DNA of 64,000 nucleotides from Ruegeria sediminis (GTDB taxonomy: Bacteria > Pseudomonadota > Alphaproteobacteria > Rhodobacterales > Rhodobacteraceae). Position 1 is the first letter of the stretch, and each line of letters begins with the position of its first letter. This document shows, in pieces, positions 37,884-45,566 of this stretch. Location: the NCBI RefSeq assembly GCF_005938215.1, contig NZ_VCPD01000001.1:1-64000 (forward strand), given 5' to 3'. The notes below the pieces were generated by a model. The model was given only the letters and a program-made list of their open reading frames with translations. It made no database searches and was not told the origin of the DNA. The translations under genes and the position numbers were made by a program.

Positions 37884-38669
37884 ATGCACGACATTCTCGA
37901 TCTCGATCGCTTTCCCCTGCACCGACCGCATGATCCGGACTGGCGGTCGCTGGTCGATCGCTGCCGCGCCGATCTGGCGCGGAAAGGGATGTTCAACCTC
38001 GAGGGCCTGATGCGTCCCGAGGTGGCGGCACGGGCCGTGGCCGAGATGGAGCCGCGCTTTGCCGCGGATGCCTTTCTGCACGAACGGGTGCACAACATCT
38101 ATTTCAAGCCGGTCGAGGATCTGCCCGCGGAACACCCGGCCCTGACCGAGTTCCGGACATCGAACCGGACCCTGTGCGCGGACCAGATCGCGGGCTCGGC
38201 GCTGCTGAGGCTGTACGAATGGCCGGACTTCGTGACCTTCCTGGCCGCCACGATGGACAAGCCCCGGCTGCACGTGATGGAGGATCCGCTGGCGCGCGTG
38301 AACGTGATGTCCTACGGGCAGGGACAGGCGCTGAACTGGCATTTCGACCGGTCCGAATTCACCACGACGCTGTTGCTGCAGGCCCCGGAACAGGGCGGCG
38401 GCTTCGAGTATCGCACCGACCTGCGCAGCGACGACGATCCGAATTACGACGGCGTGGCGCGGCTGCTGCGGGGCGAGGATCCCGCCAGCAAGGTCATCGC
38501 GCTGACGCCCGGAACGCTGAACGTGTTCAAGGGCCGGAACACCGCCCACCGCGTCACCCCGGTCAAGGGCGGCAGGGCGCGGGTTATCGCGGTTTTCTCC
38601 TACTATGAAAAACCTGGCGTCAGGTTCTCGGACAGCGAGCTTTTGGGCTTCTACGGCCGGACATCATAG
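37884..38669 (+). CDS. BesD/HalD-like Fe(II)/2-oxoglutarate-dependent oxygenase
   Basis: A 261-residue protein. It resembles the family named for the amino-acid halogenases BesD and HalD: LARKGMFNLEGLM near the start, LHVMEDPLARVNVMSYGQGQ, then LNWHFDRSEFTTTLLLQ, GTLNVFKGRNTAHRVTPV and RARVIAVFSYYEKPG. The iron facial triad is visible as His153, Asp155 and His222, with Arg233 in the position that binds the 2OG carboxylate. Halogenases have Gly in place of that Asp to make room for chloride; keeping Asp predicts hydroxylation. ATG 37884 gives the family N-terminus; ATG 37860 is eight codons upstream and cannot be excluded. Substrate unknown. Confidence 0.8.
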   Translation: MHDILDLDRFPLHRPHDPDWRSLVDRCRADLARKGMFNLEGLMRPEVAARAVAEMEPRFAADAFLHERVHNIYFKPVEDLPAEHPALTEFRTSNRTLCADQIAGSALLRLYEWPDFVTFLAATMDKPRLHVMEDPLARVNVMSYGQGQALNWHFDRSEFTTTLLLQAPEQGGGFEYRTDLRSDDDPNYDGVARLLRGEDPASKVIALTPGTLNVFKGRNTAHRVTPVKGGRARVIAVFSYYEKPGVRFSDSELLGFYGRTS

Positions 38670-38704
38670 CGCATTGTCTCGCCGAGGGGAGGTTCGATTT
38701 TCCA

Positions 38705-39895
38705 CTATGCTTGTGACACTTCCAGCGCATTCTTCACGTCTTTTATCAAGTCGTCCGCGTCTTCCAACCCGACCGAGAACCGGATCAGCCCGGGCGTGAT
38801 CCCCAACTCTTCGCGCTGCGCATCGCTCAGACGCTGGTGCGTGGTGGTGGCCGGGTGCGTGGCGATGGACTTCGCATCGCCCAGGTTGTTCGAGATCACC
38901 GGCACCGTCATGGCGTTGAGAAAGGCAAAGGCCGCCGCCTTCCCGCCCCTGATGTCCAGCGACAGAACCGTGCCGCCCTTGCCGCCCAGCTGGGTCCGCA
39001 CCAGCCCGTTCTGGGCATGGGTTTTCAGCCCCGGATACATGATGCGCTCCAGCGCCGGATGCCCTTCCAGCGCCTCGGCCAGCTTCTGCGCGGTCTCGGC
39101 CTGGGCATTGACCCGCAGCGCCATCGTCTCAAGCCCCTTGAGCATGATCCAGGCGTTGAACGGGCTCAGCGCGCCGCCGGTATGTTTCAGATAGGGCTCG
39201 ACCGTGCCGCGGATGAAGTCGCGGGTGCCGATGATCACCCCGCCCAGCGCGCGGCCCTGCCCGTCGATATGCTTGGTCGCCGAATAGACCACCACGTCGG
39301 CGCCCTGCTCGATCGCCTTCGAAAAAACCGGCGTCGAAAACACGTTGTCCACGATGACGACGGCGCCGACCGCATGGGCCAGGTCGGCAACGCCGGCAAT
39401 GTCGATCACCTCGAGCGTCGGGTTCGACATGGATTCGAAGAACACCGCCTTGGTGTCGGGCCGGATCGCGGCCTTCCACTGCTCCAGATCGGTGCCGTCG
39501 ACGAATGTCACCTCGACCCCGAACCGGGTCAGGATGTTTTCCAGGATGTAAAGACAGGAGCCGAACAGCGCCTTGGCCGACACCACGTGGTCTCCGGCCC
39601 TCAGCATCGCGGTCAGGGCCCCGTTGACCGCCGCCATGCCCGAGGCGGTGGCAAAGGCGTCCTCGCCCCCTTCCAGCGCCGCGATGCGCTGTTCGAACAT
39701 CGACACGGTGGGATTGCCGTAGCGGGCATAGATGAACTCGTCGGGCCCGCATTCGATGAACCGGGCCTCGGCCTGCTCGGCGGTGTCATAGACGAACCCC
39801 TGCGTCAGAAAGATCGCCTCGCTCACCTCGTTGTACTGGCTGCGGCGGATGCCCCCATGCACGGCCTGCGTGCGCTTGCTCCAGTTCTCGCTCAT
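38705..39895 (-). CDS. metZ: O-succinylhomoserine sulfhydrylase
   Basis: A 396-residue PLP enzyme of the Cys/Met metabolism family that makes homocysteine from O-succinylhomoserine and sulfide. It has QGFVYDTAEQAEARF, YARYGNPTVSMFEQRIAALE, the PLP lysine in YSATKHIDGQGRALGG, and ATTTHQRLSDAQREELGIT near the C-terminus. Start MSENWSKR at 39895 is chosen; the frame is open 25 codons further, but those lie in the riboswitch leader. A SAM-II aptamer, promoter and terminator precede it, so it is repressed when S-adenosylmethionine is abundant. Confidence 0.94.
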   Translation of the reverse strand: MSENWSKRTQAVHGGIRRSQYNEVSEAIFLTQGFVYDTAEQAEARFIECGPDEFIYARYGNPTVSMFEQRIAALEGGEDAFATASGMAAVNGALTAMLRAGDHVVSAKALFGSCLYILENILTRFGVEVTFVDGTDLEQWKAAIRPDTKAVFFESMSNPTLEVIDIAGVADLAHAVGAVVIVDNVFSTPVFSKAIEQGADVVVYSATKHIDGQGRALGGVIIGTRDFIRGTVEPYLKHTGGALSPFNAWIMLKGLETMALRVNAQAETAQKLAEALEGHPALERIMYPGLKTHAQNGLVRTQLGGKGGTVLSLDIRGGKAAAFAFLNAMTVPVISNNLGDAKSIATHPATTTHQRLSDAQREELGITPGLIRFSVGLEDADDLIKDVKNALEVSQA

Positions 39896-39926
39896 CTCGT
39901 CCCTTTCCGCCCCGGAACCCGAGGGC

Positions 39927-39967
39927 AAAGAAAAAACCCCAGACGCGGTCAAGCGAAAGGGGTCTTT
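39927..39967 (-). terminator. Putative attenuator terminator in metZ leader
   Basis: Reading the minus strand, AAAGACCCC (39967-39959) can pair with GGGGTTTTTT (39940-39931) in a stem with one wobble pair, around a loop that itself holds GACCGCGTC. The 3' arm is a run of T followed by CTTT. It lies between the aptamer and the metZ start, consistent with SAM-dependent termination. Confidence 0.6.
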
Positions 39968-39972
39968 CATCC

Positions 39973-40030
39973 TGACCTTTTAGCGGTGTTGTTTAGCGTG
40001 GCCCGCAATCCGGTAACAAATCGCCACGTG
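39973..40030 (-). promoter_or_regulatory. SAM-II riboswitch upstream of metZ
   Basis: On the minus strand the segment has the conserved order CGTGGCGATTTG, CCGG, GGGCCACGCTAAACAA and CGCTAAAAGG, the SAM-II (metA) consensus. CGTGG (40028-40024) pairs with CCACG (40001-39997) as stem P1, and the A-rich and GCTAAA parts provide the pseudoknot. SAM-II elements are typical of alphaproteobacterial methionine genes, in agreement with metZ downstream. Confidence 0.9.
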
Positions 40031-40042
40031 GTTCCTGCGATG

Positions 40043-40071
40043 CCCATACGCCCCGCGCCGGTTTTCGTCAA
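40043..40071 (-). promoter_or_regulatory. Putative metZ promoter
   Basis: On the minus strand TTGACG (40071-40066) and TATGGG (40048-40043) are separated by 17 bases. Transcription would start around 40036, just before the aptamer at 40030. Confidence 0.6.
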
Positions 40072-40144
40072 GCTTTAAGGAACCGCCACACCCCTTGCCG
40101 TTGGCCGAAAATACCGCATGATCGCAAACAAACAGGGGGCTCAC

Positions 40145-40843
40145 ATGCCGGATCCGATCGAACTCTACTACTGGCCCACGCCGAACGGCTGGAAGATCTC
40201 AATCGCTCTGGAAGAGATGGGCCTGCCCTACACCGTCATGCTGGTCGACATCGGCAAGGGCGACCAGCACGACCCCGAATTCCTCAAGATCGCCCCCAAC
40301 AACAAGATGCCCGCCATCATCGACCCGGACGGCCCCGACGGCGCGCCGGTCTCGATCTTTGAAAGCGGCGCGATCCTGATGTACCTGGCGCGCAAGACCG
40401 GGCGGTTCTACGGCCAGACCGAGCGCGACCGCATCGCGGTCGAGGAATGGCTGATGTGGCAGATGGGCGGCGTCGGTCCGATGGCGGGTCAGGCGCATCA
40501 CTTCCTGAAATACGCGCCTTTCTTCGACCCGCCGCAGGACATCCCCTACGCCAAGGACCGCTACCGCGCCGAGGTCGCGCGGCTTTACGGCGTGCTGGAC
40601 CGGCGGCTGGCCGAGAACGCGTTCGTCGCGGGCGATTTCTACTCCATCGCCGACATGGCGATCTGGGGCTGGGCCAGCCTGTGGGAGGGCCAGCAGCAGG
40701 TGCTTGAGGACAAACCCCACTTCGCCCGCTGGCTCGAGGTCATGGGCGCCCGTCCGGGCGTGCAGGCAGGGCGTGCCTTGTTTGCGGAGCTGCGCGGGGA
40801 TCACCGCAGCAAGCAGGCGCAGGGGGTTTTGTTTGGGCGGTGA
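40145..40843 (+). CDS. Glutathione S-transferase family protein (YfcG/Nu-like)
   Basis: A 232-residue GST. The thioredoxin-like N-terminal domain has LYYWPTPNGWKISIALEEMG, NNKMPAIIDPDG with the cis-Pro, and IFESGAILMYLARKTG; the helical C-terminal domain has WLMWQMGGVGPMAGQAHHF and YSIADMAIWGWASLW. The WPTPNG and NKMPAI patterns resemble disulfide-bond reductase GSTs of the YfcG/YghU type. The ATG at 40145 follows GGGGG; an upstream ATG gives nine unlikely extra residues. It is divergent from the metZ transcript. Confidence 0.88.
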   Translation: MPDPIELYYWPTPNGWKISIALEEMGLPYTVMLVDIGKGDQHDPEFLKIAPNNKMPAIIDPDGPDGAPVSIFESGAILMYLARKTGRFYGQTERDRIAVEEWLMWQMGGVGPMAGQAHHFLKYAPFFDPPQDIPYAKDRYRAEVARLYGVLDRRLAENAFVAGDFYSIADMAIWGWASLWEGQQQVLEDKPHFARWLEVMGARPGVQAGRALFAELRGDHRSKQAQGVLFGR

Positions 40844-40925
40844 AATACACTGGCGAAATGGCAGCTTCGAGCCAACAATGACAGATGCTGCGAAGCGTGC
40901 GAATGGCCGCTTCAGACAAACGAGA

Positions 40926-40962
40926 GCAAGCGCCCAAGAGGGGCACTTGCTGCATTTTTTTT
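40926..40962 (+). terminator. Terminator after the GST gene
   Basis: GCAAG-C-GCCC (40926-40935) pairs with GGGC-A-CTTGC (40941-40950) with one mismatch, and is followed by TGC and a run of eight T. It closes the GST unit and marks the left edge of the lower-GC segment. Confidence 0.75.
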
Positions 40963-40977
40963 CAGCGAACATGCCGA

Positions 40978-41400
40978 CTATTCTGCGGGTTGGGAGGTCA
41001 TTCTGCTGTCTGAAACAGCTTCATTAAACGCGTGGCCTACACCGTATCTCAAGACAACAAAGCCAAACAGCGCCATGGAAAGAACTGCCAAAACCGAACC
41101 GATTTGTGCGAGCACTTCGGTCTGGCCTGAAATGGCGAGTGCGATCCCGGGGGTTAGGACCAGAACAGTCGCTGTGTTCAGCAAAAAGTGAAACCCTGCT
41201 GTCCGGCTGCGACCTGCATGGGGCGTCAGAGCATAATAGGTGCCGAAGACGGACATCATCACAAAACCGATCAGGTTGAGATGCCCATGAGCTGGCGAAA
41301 GGGTATGATCGTGGGTTGCCGACATTTGAATGCCCCAGATCATTCCGCACAGTGCAAAAAGCGCCGCCGCCGCAAAGAACATTTTGGGTAGGTTTTTCAT
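40978..41400 (-). CDS. Small membrane protein resembling heme-copper oxidase subunit I
   Basis: A 140-residue protein with about four hydrophobic segments. It has GMIWGIQMSATHDHTLSPAH and HLNLIGFVMMSVFGTYYAL, a pattern seen in short proteins distantly related to cytochrome oxidase subunit I that I cannot place further. Two or three His (HDH, HGH) could bind metal or heme. Codon use is less GC-rich than the neighbouring core genes. The ATG overlaps the cupin stop by four bases, so the two are cotranscribed. Confidence 0.65.
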   Translation of the reverse strand: MKNLPKMFFAAAALFALCGMIWGIQMSATHDHTLSPAHGHLNLIGFVMMSVFGTYYALTPHAGRSRTAGFHFLLNTATVLVLTPGIALAISGQTEVLAQIGSVLAVLSMALFGFVVLRYGVGHAFNEAVSDSRMTSQPAE

Positions 41401-41864
41401 TGGATTGCCTCCTGATCATCCGCGCTCATCGGCGGGCCAGTGAATGTCAGTTTGTATCTCGACGCAATTTTTGTGATCTCTGTCATGTCTTTTGGAATAC
41501 GTAACTGTCCCGCGGCCATCTCGACAAAGAAGCCTTCGAACCCACCTGGCGTCAGGATTACCAAGTGGCGGGCGGGAACATCGCTCACTACGCGAAACGT
41601 GTGTTCTGTGCCGCGCGGAACAAAGGCGGTTTGGCCAGGCCCCCGTGCGAACCGTTCACCATCTAGCCAGAATTCGGAATCACCCGTCAGCATAATGAAC
41701 GTCTCGTCAGCATCGTGGTGAATGTGACGGGGCGGGCCAGAACCTGGCGGCGAGACGGAATCCGTAATCGACATCGCGCCATTGGTGGCATCAGTCGTGA
41801 GTATTGTGTTGTAGTGTACCCCGAGCCACTCGATTGCATCGGGTCCGAGTATTGTGTCTTTCAT
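41397..41864 (-). CDS. Cupin domain-containing protein
   Basis: A 155-residue single-cupin protein. The metal-binding motif one is PPRHIHHDADETFIMLTGDSE (given here in part, His/His/Glu of HIH and E), and motif two is PRGTEHTFRVVSDVPARHLV. The short central linker is typical of small mononuclear cupins. No fused domain is present, so the enzymatic role is open. It is coupled to the membrane protein gene downstream and divergent from the LysR gene, with a palindrome between them that may be the operator. GC is lower than the core. Confidence 0.8.
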   Translation of the reverse strand: MKDTILGPDAIEWLGVHYNTILTTDATNGAMSITDSVSPPGSGPPRHIHHDADETFIMLTGDSEFWLDGERFARGPGQTAFVPRGTEHTFRVVSDVPARHLVILTPGGFEGFFVEMAAGQLRIPKDMTEITKIASRYKLTFTGPPMSADDQEAIQ

Positions 41865-41890
41865 CGCTTCCTCCTGAAAAGACGGGGAAA

Positions 41891-41904
41891 CGAAGGCGCC
41901 TTCG
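41891..41904. repeat. 14-bp perfect palindrome in the cupin-LysR intergenic region
   Basis: CGAAGGCGCCTTCG is a perfect palindrome 27 bases upstream of the cupin start on the minus strand. It could be a binding site or part of a small hairpin. A second inverted repeat, CCATAT (41914-41919) with ATATGG (41933-41938), lies between it and the LysR start and is a candidate LysR operator. Confidence 0.5.
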
Positions 41905-41913
41905 ATAGGAGAA

Positions 41914-41938
41914 CCATATCAGCTTGGATTTCATATGG
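41914..41938. promoter_or_regulatory. Candidate LysR operator
   Basis: CCATAT and ATATGG form an inverted repeat separated by 13 bases, in the shared control region of divergent cupin and LysR genes. A third ATATGG occurs at 41953-41958 overlapping the LysR start. The arrangement fits an autoregulated LysR operator but no binding consensus is known. Confidence 0.4.
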
Positions 41939-41969
41939 AAAATTGATTGATTATATGGCATCAATTTGT

Positions 41970-42920
41970 ATGACAAATTTGAAAACCTTCGATCTGAACC
42001 TGTTGCGGGTGCTGAACGCATTGCTGGAAGAACCCTCGACAGTTCGTGCAGGCGAACGCCTTGGACTGTCCCAACCTGCGGTTTCTGCAGCACTCGCGCG
42101 CCTCAGAGCAGCTCTTGGTGACGAATTGTTTTTCCGTCGCGGAAAAGGTTTAGAGCCGACACAATACGCGCTAACCCTGAAAGAGGAACTGCAGCAGGTT
42201 CTTGAGCGTATTGAAGATCTAATCCGCGGACCGGGCACATTTGACCCCCGCACATCGGATGTGAGTTTTCGCATCTCAGGGAGTGACTTTTTTGCAGAAC
42301 TTTTGATGCCAAGACTCGCCGAGAGGCTTCAGCTTCTTGCTCCCAAGATGCGTGTCCATCTGGTTGATCTTGTCCCAGATAGCTATGTCGAAACGCTCGA
42401 CCGCTACGAGGTCGATCTCGCAATTGTTCCCAAAACACCTCTTCCAGATTGGGTTGAGAGCCGCCCGGTCTTCAGGTCAAGCTTTTCGGTCGTTGCGCGC
42501 AAGGGCCACCCACGCTTGAAACGGGAGGGATTGTCGGGTGGCGATGTCGTACCGATAGATCTCTTCTGTGATGTCGGCCACGTTCTGTTCTCGCCAGAGG
42601 GAAATAGTAGAGCCATCGGAGATGCGGCTTTGGCAGAAGTCGGGCGTGAGAGGCGCGTCGTCATGACAATGCCGATCTTTTCGGGGGTCTATCGAGCAGT
42701 GGCAGGATCGGACCTTATCGCTCTGCTCCCGACCGCATTGGCCTATCACGTCGAAAAGGCCGCTGGGCTGCGCGTCTACCGTGCCCCAATGCCCGTTCCA
42801 ACCGCGCAACTGTGCATGATTTGGCACCGACGATACTCCGCAAGTGCTTCACATTCTTGGATGCGCGACCAGATTGCCGAATTACTTTCTTGCCTCGATG
42901 AAGAACCGATCATCCCATAG
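41970..42920 (+). CDS. LysR family transcriptional regulator
   Basis: A 316-residue LysR protein. The N-terminal helix-turn-helix (about residues 3-60) has FDLNLLRVLNALLEE and RLGLSQPAVSAALARLR, followed by the substrate-binding domain with FRISGSDFFAELLMP and DLAIVPKTPL. It resembles the NodD/NahR-like branch. ATG 41970 gives MTNLKTFDLNLL; ATG 41955 is five codons upstream. It is divergent from the cupin/membrane-protein pair and probably regulates it. Base composition is less GC-rich than the core genes, a sign of acquisition. Confidence 0.88.
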   Translation: MTNLKTFDLNLLRVLNALLEEPSTVRAGERLGLSQPAVSAALARLRAALGDELFFRRGKGLEPTQYALTLKEELQQVLERIEDLIRGPGTFDPRTSDVSFRISGSDFFAELLMPRLAERLQLLAPKMRVHLVDLVPDSYVETLDRYEVDLAIVPKTPLPDWVESRPVFRSSFSVVARKGHPRLKREGLSGGDVVPIDLFCDVGHVLFSPEGNSRAIGDAALAEVGRERRVVMTMPIFSGVYRAVAGSDLIALLPTALAYHVEKAAGLRVYRAPMPVPTAQLCMIWHRRYSASASHSWMRDQIAELLSCLDEEPIIP

Positions 42921-43334
42921 TGAAACCCATGCTAATGAGAGGAGCATTGCGCAATCCAAAGCCGACATTGGACATCGTGTATCGAATGCTCACTTTGTCG
43001 AAGGTTTTTCGATGCGGGCTGCGGCGCATCGGTGGCGTTCGTGTGCAACCCGGCCCGCGTTGAATAACCTGACAAGGAGGAAGCCGTGTGAGGCTGGGCG
43101 GCGTCTATGGGGAAAGTATACTGCGGGTGATTGCAAGTGTCGGTTCTGAGCGACAGCCAGGCAGGAAGCACCGGTTGAGAAAGGTTGTCCAGCGGGCTGT
43201 GATCATGCGTTCCGGGTGCCGGCGGAGTCTTTGACCGGGTGATTGCGGGCCAGCCACAGGGCCGGGCGTACCGGGGGCGTTCCGGAGCACGAATGGGAAC
43301 CGGGGCAGTCTTCGCGGCATGGACGGGCGTTTCG
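42921..43334 (+). other. Intergenic segment between LysR gene and IS91-type element
   Basis: 414 bases without a convincing gene. It changes from the AT-richer LysR side to GC-rich sequence. It includes the hairpin GATGCG (43011-43016) / CGCATC (43025-43030), without a following T-tract on the plus strand, and an AAGGAGGAAGCCGTGTGAGG stretch near 43072. The left end of the IS91-like element probably lies here, but I could not find a match with its right flank to place it. Confidence 0.5.
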
Positions 43335-44531
43335 TCATGCGGCCTGCTCCCTGGGTGGCGCACGGCTCATCGTTTTTTGCCCGCGCCGGAAGATTTCGAC
43401 GATGCGCATCGGGCCGCCGCAGCAAGGACACGGCTCGCGCAGGGTGAGCGGTACGGTCTCAGCAATCTCCTGCGTTTCCTGTTCGGCCGGGGTCTTCACA
43501 AGCAAGCCGCGGATGCGGGCGATGGTGGCCTTGCGGGTGGCGCCGGCCAGCAGGCCGTAGTGGCGAATGCGGTGAAAGCCGTCGGGCAGGACGTGCAGCA
43601 GGAACCGGCGGATGAATTCGCCGGTCTTGAGCCGCATCACCTTCATCCGGTCGCCGCGCTTGATCCGGTAATCCTTCCATCGGAACGCCACAGTATCGGT
43701 ATCGGCTCTGACAAGGCGATGGTTCGAGATCGCCACGCGGTGGGTGTACCGGCTGAGATAGGCGAGGACAGCCTCGGGCCCGCCGAAGGGCGGTTTGGCG
43801 TAGACGACCCATTCGGTCTTGCGGAGCGGGGCGAGGCAGGCGGCGAAGGCTGCGGGGTCGGCCAGTCCTTCCAGATCACCGAAGAACTGAAGCTGCCCGG
43901 CATTGTGCAGCGCCGACAGCCCTTCCAGGAACAGGCGCCGGAACAGCCGGGCCAGGACGCGCACGGGCAGAAGGAAGCCAGGGCGGCAGGCGATCCAGCG
44001 TGTAGCGTCAGGTGACAGGCCGCCGCCGGGCACGATCATGTGGACATGCGGGTGGTGGGTCAGCGCCGAACCCCAGGTATGGAGTACAGAGGTCATGCCC
44101 ACGCGGGCGCCAAGGTGCCGGGGATCGGCGGCGATGGTCGTCACGGTCTCGGCTGACGCTCGGAACAGCAGGCCGTAGACCGCCGTCTTGTTCCAGTAGG
44201 CGATCCGTGCGATCTCTGCCGGCAGGGTGAAGACCACGTGGAAATACTCCACCGGCAGCAGGTCATCGGCCCGTGCTGCCATCCAGTCGCGCGCGGCCGG
44301 CCCCTGGCACTTCGGGCAGTGCCGGTTCTTGCAGGAATTGTACGCGACATGCCGGTGACCGCATTTGGCGCAGGCTGCCACATGCCCGCCGAGCGCCTCG
44401 GTCCGGCAGGCTTCAATCGCCGACATCACCCTGAGCTGGGTGAGGCTGACATGCCCGGCATTGGCCCGCCGCCATGCGGGACCATGGGCGCGAAAGATGT
44501 CAGCGATCTCAAGCCGCGGGCGGGGCACCAC
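43335..44531 (-). CDS. IS91 family transposase (HUH, Y2)
   Basis: A 398-residue transposase. The N-terminal zinc-ribbon has CAKCGH and CKNRHCPKCQ (about residues 54-76). The HUH metal site is HPHVHMIVPGGG (His160-His164 region), and the two catalytic tyrosines are in YLSRYTHRVAISNHR (Tyr258 and Tyr262). The C-terminus has another Cys cluster, EPCPCCGGPM. All key parts are present, so it looks intact. It starts at a GTG nine bases after the recombinase stop. Confidence 0.93.
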   Translation of the reverse strand: MVPRPRLEIADIFRAHGPAWRRANAGHVSLTQLRVMSAIEACRTEALGGHVAACAKCGHRHVAYNSCKNRHCPKCQGPAARDWMAARADDLLPVEYFHVVFTLPAEIARIAYWNKTAVYGLLFRASAETVTTIAADPRHLGARVGMTSVLHTWGSALTHHPHVHMIVPGGGLSPDATRWIACRPGFLLPVRVLARLFRRLFLEGLSALHNAGQLQFFGDLEGLADPAAFAACLAPLRKTEWVVYAKPPFGGPEAVLAYLSRYTHRVAISNHRLVRADTDTVAFRWKDYRIKRGDRMKVMRLKTGEFIRRFLLHVLPDGFHRIRHYGLLAGATRKATIARIRGLLVKTPAEQETQEIAETVPLTLREPCPCCGGPMRIVEIFRRGQKTMSRAPPREQAA

Positions 44532-44540
44532 CCCGGTCCG

Positions 44541-45419
44541 CTACCCCCGGCTTCGATCCTGCAGCTTGGCCAGCGTCTCGTAGGGGCTCGCCGTGTCACG
44601 GATCAGCTTCGTGGCGACATGTGTGTAGCGTTCCGTTGTTTCGAGTTTGGCATGCCCGAGCAGCACCTGGATCACCCGCACATCCGTCCCGGCCTCCAGA
44701 AGGTGCGTCGCGAAGCTATGCCGCAGCGTGTGCAGCGTGCTGCCTGGCTTCTTGATCCCCGCGATGAGCTTTGCCGAGCTGAAGGCGCGGTGGAGCTGGC
44801 GCGACGAGAGGGGGTTGATCTTGGGCTTGCCCGGAAACAACCAGCCCTCCGGCCGCGCCTCGCGCCAGTACTCGCGCAGCAGGTTCAGCAATCCCGGCGA
44901 CAGCATGACCTTCCGGTCCTTCCGCCCCTTGCCCTGTTCGACATGGATCAGCATCCGGTCGCTGTCGATATCGCTGACCTTGAGATTGCAGACTTCCGAG
45001 GCCCTGAGCCCGGCACCATAGGAGATGCTCAGCGCCGCCCGGTACTTCAGCCCCGGTCCTGGCGCGACCCGCAGCAGTGCCGCTACTTCCTCGGCGCTGA
45101 ACACCACGGGGAGCTTGCGCGCCTGGGTGCGGAACTGCATGTGCCGCTTCATCTCGCCCCGCCCGCAGGTCGTCTCGAAGAAGAACCTCAGCGCAATGAT
45201 GCGGGCGTTGTAGGTCGGCGGCGTGATACCGCGGTCGGTCATGTGAAGCTGGTAGGCGCGCAGATCGTCCGGCGTCGCGGTGTCCGGCGACCGTCCCAGA
45301 AACGCTGCGAAGTCCTTGATCGCCCGGATGTGCGACTTCTGAGACTTGTCACCCAGCCCCTTGATCCGCATGTCCTCGATCATCCGCTCGCGCAGCGGCG
45401 TTGTTCTCTCCTCCGCCAT
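44541..45419 (-). CDS. Tyrosine recombinase associated with the IS91-like element
   Basis: A 292-residue XerC/D-like recombinase. It has an N-terminal SAM-like core-binding domain (about residues 8-90) and a catalytic domain with the tetrad residues Arg139 (YGAGLRASEVCNL), His230 and Arg233 (LHTLRHSFATHLLE), His256 (LLGHAKLETTERYTH) and the nucleophile Tyr265. All are present. It probably supplies an accessory function of the element, for which pairing with IS91 transposases is seen in related genomes. Confidence 0.93.
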   Translation of the reverse strand: MAEERTTPLRERMIEDMRIKGLGDKSQKSHIRAIKDFAAFLGRSPDTATPDDLRAYQLHMTDRGITPPTYNARIIALRFFFETTCGRGEMKRHMQFRTQARKLPVVFSAEEVAALLRVAPGPGLKYRAALSISYGAGLRASEVCNLKVSDIDSDRMLIHVEQGKGRKDRKVMLSPGLLNLLREYWREARPEGWLFPGKPKINPLSSRQLHRAFSSAKLIAGIKKPGSTLHTLRHSFATHLLEAGTDVRVIQVLLGHAKLETTERYTHVATKLIRDTASPYETLAKLQDRSRG

Positions 45420-45436
45420 GGGAACCTCCTGTCTTT

Positions 45437-45456
45437 CGATTGAGAGGTCCCAATCG
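45437..45456. repeat. CGATTG/CAATCG hairpin by the recombinase start
   Basis: CGATTG (45437-45442) and CAATCG (45451-45456) form a six-base stem with an eight-base loop, immediately upstream of the recombinase gene. It could be part of an element end or of the promoter region. Confidence 0.4.
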
Positions 45457-45566
45457 TCAGACAGCCGCGCCCATTCCCAAATGCACAGGGATCAGATCAA
45501 TCCAAAACGCCTGCCACAGGCACCAGTGCCGCGCGAGCGGCTTCGTCCAAGTCCCGCAAAGCAGCC

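Larger units (their letters stand above)
43335..45419 (-). mobile_element. IS91-like element: tyrosine recombinase and HUH transposase
   Basis: Two minus-strand genes, a tyrosine recombinase followed after nine bases by an IS91-type transposase, form the coding part. IS91 elements move by rolling circle and leave no target duplication, so the ends cannot be set by repeats; the coordinates cover only the coding part. A CGATTG...CAATCG hairpin (45437-45456) sits just beyond the recombinase start and may belong to one end. Confidence 0.75.

Noticed and set aside
37884..38669. Amino-acid halogenase
   Set aside because: The HxD motif retains the carboxylate ligand, which is Gly in the true halogenases.
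39896..39970. Longer MetZ N-terminus
   Set aside because: These 25 codons lie between the SAM-II aptamer and the Met-Ser-Glu start, inside the terminator, so they are leader sequence.
43011..43030. GATGCG/CGCATC hairpin as a terminator of the LysR gene or as an IS91 end
   Set aside because: No T-tract follows on the plus strand, and I could not match it to the right side of the element.
43072..43150. Stretch resembling the 5' half of group II intron domain V (AAGCCGTGTGAGG)
   Set aside because: The complementary 3' half is not present in place, and no reverse transcriptase gene is near.
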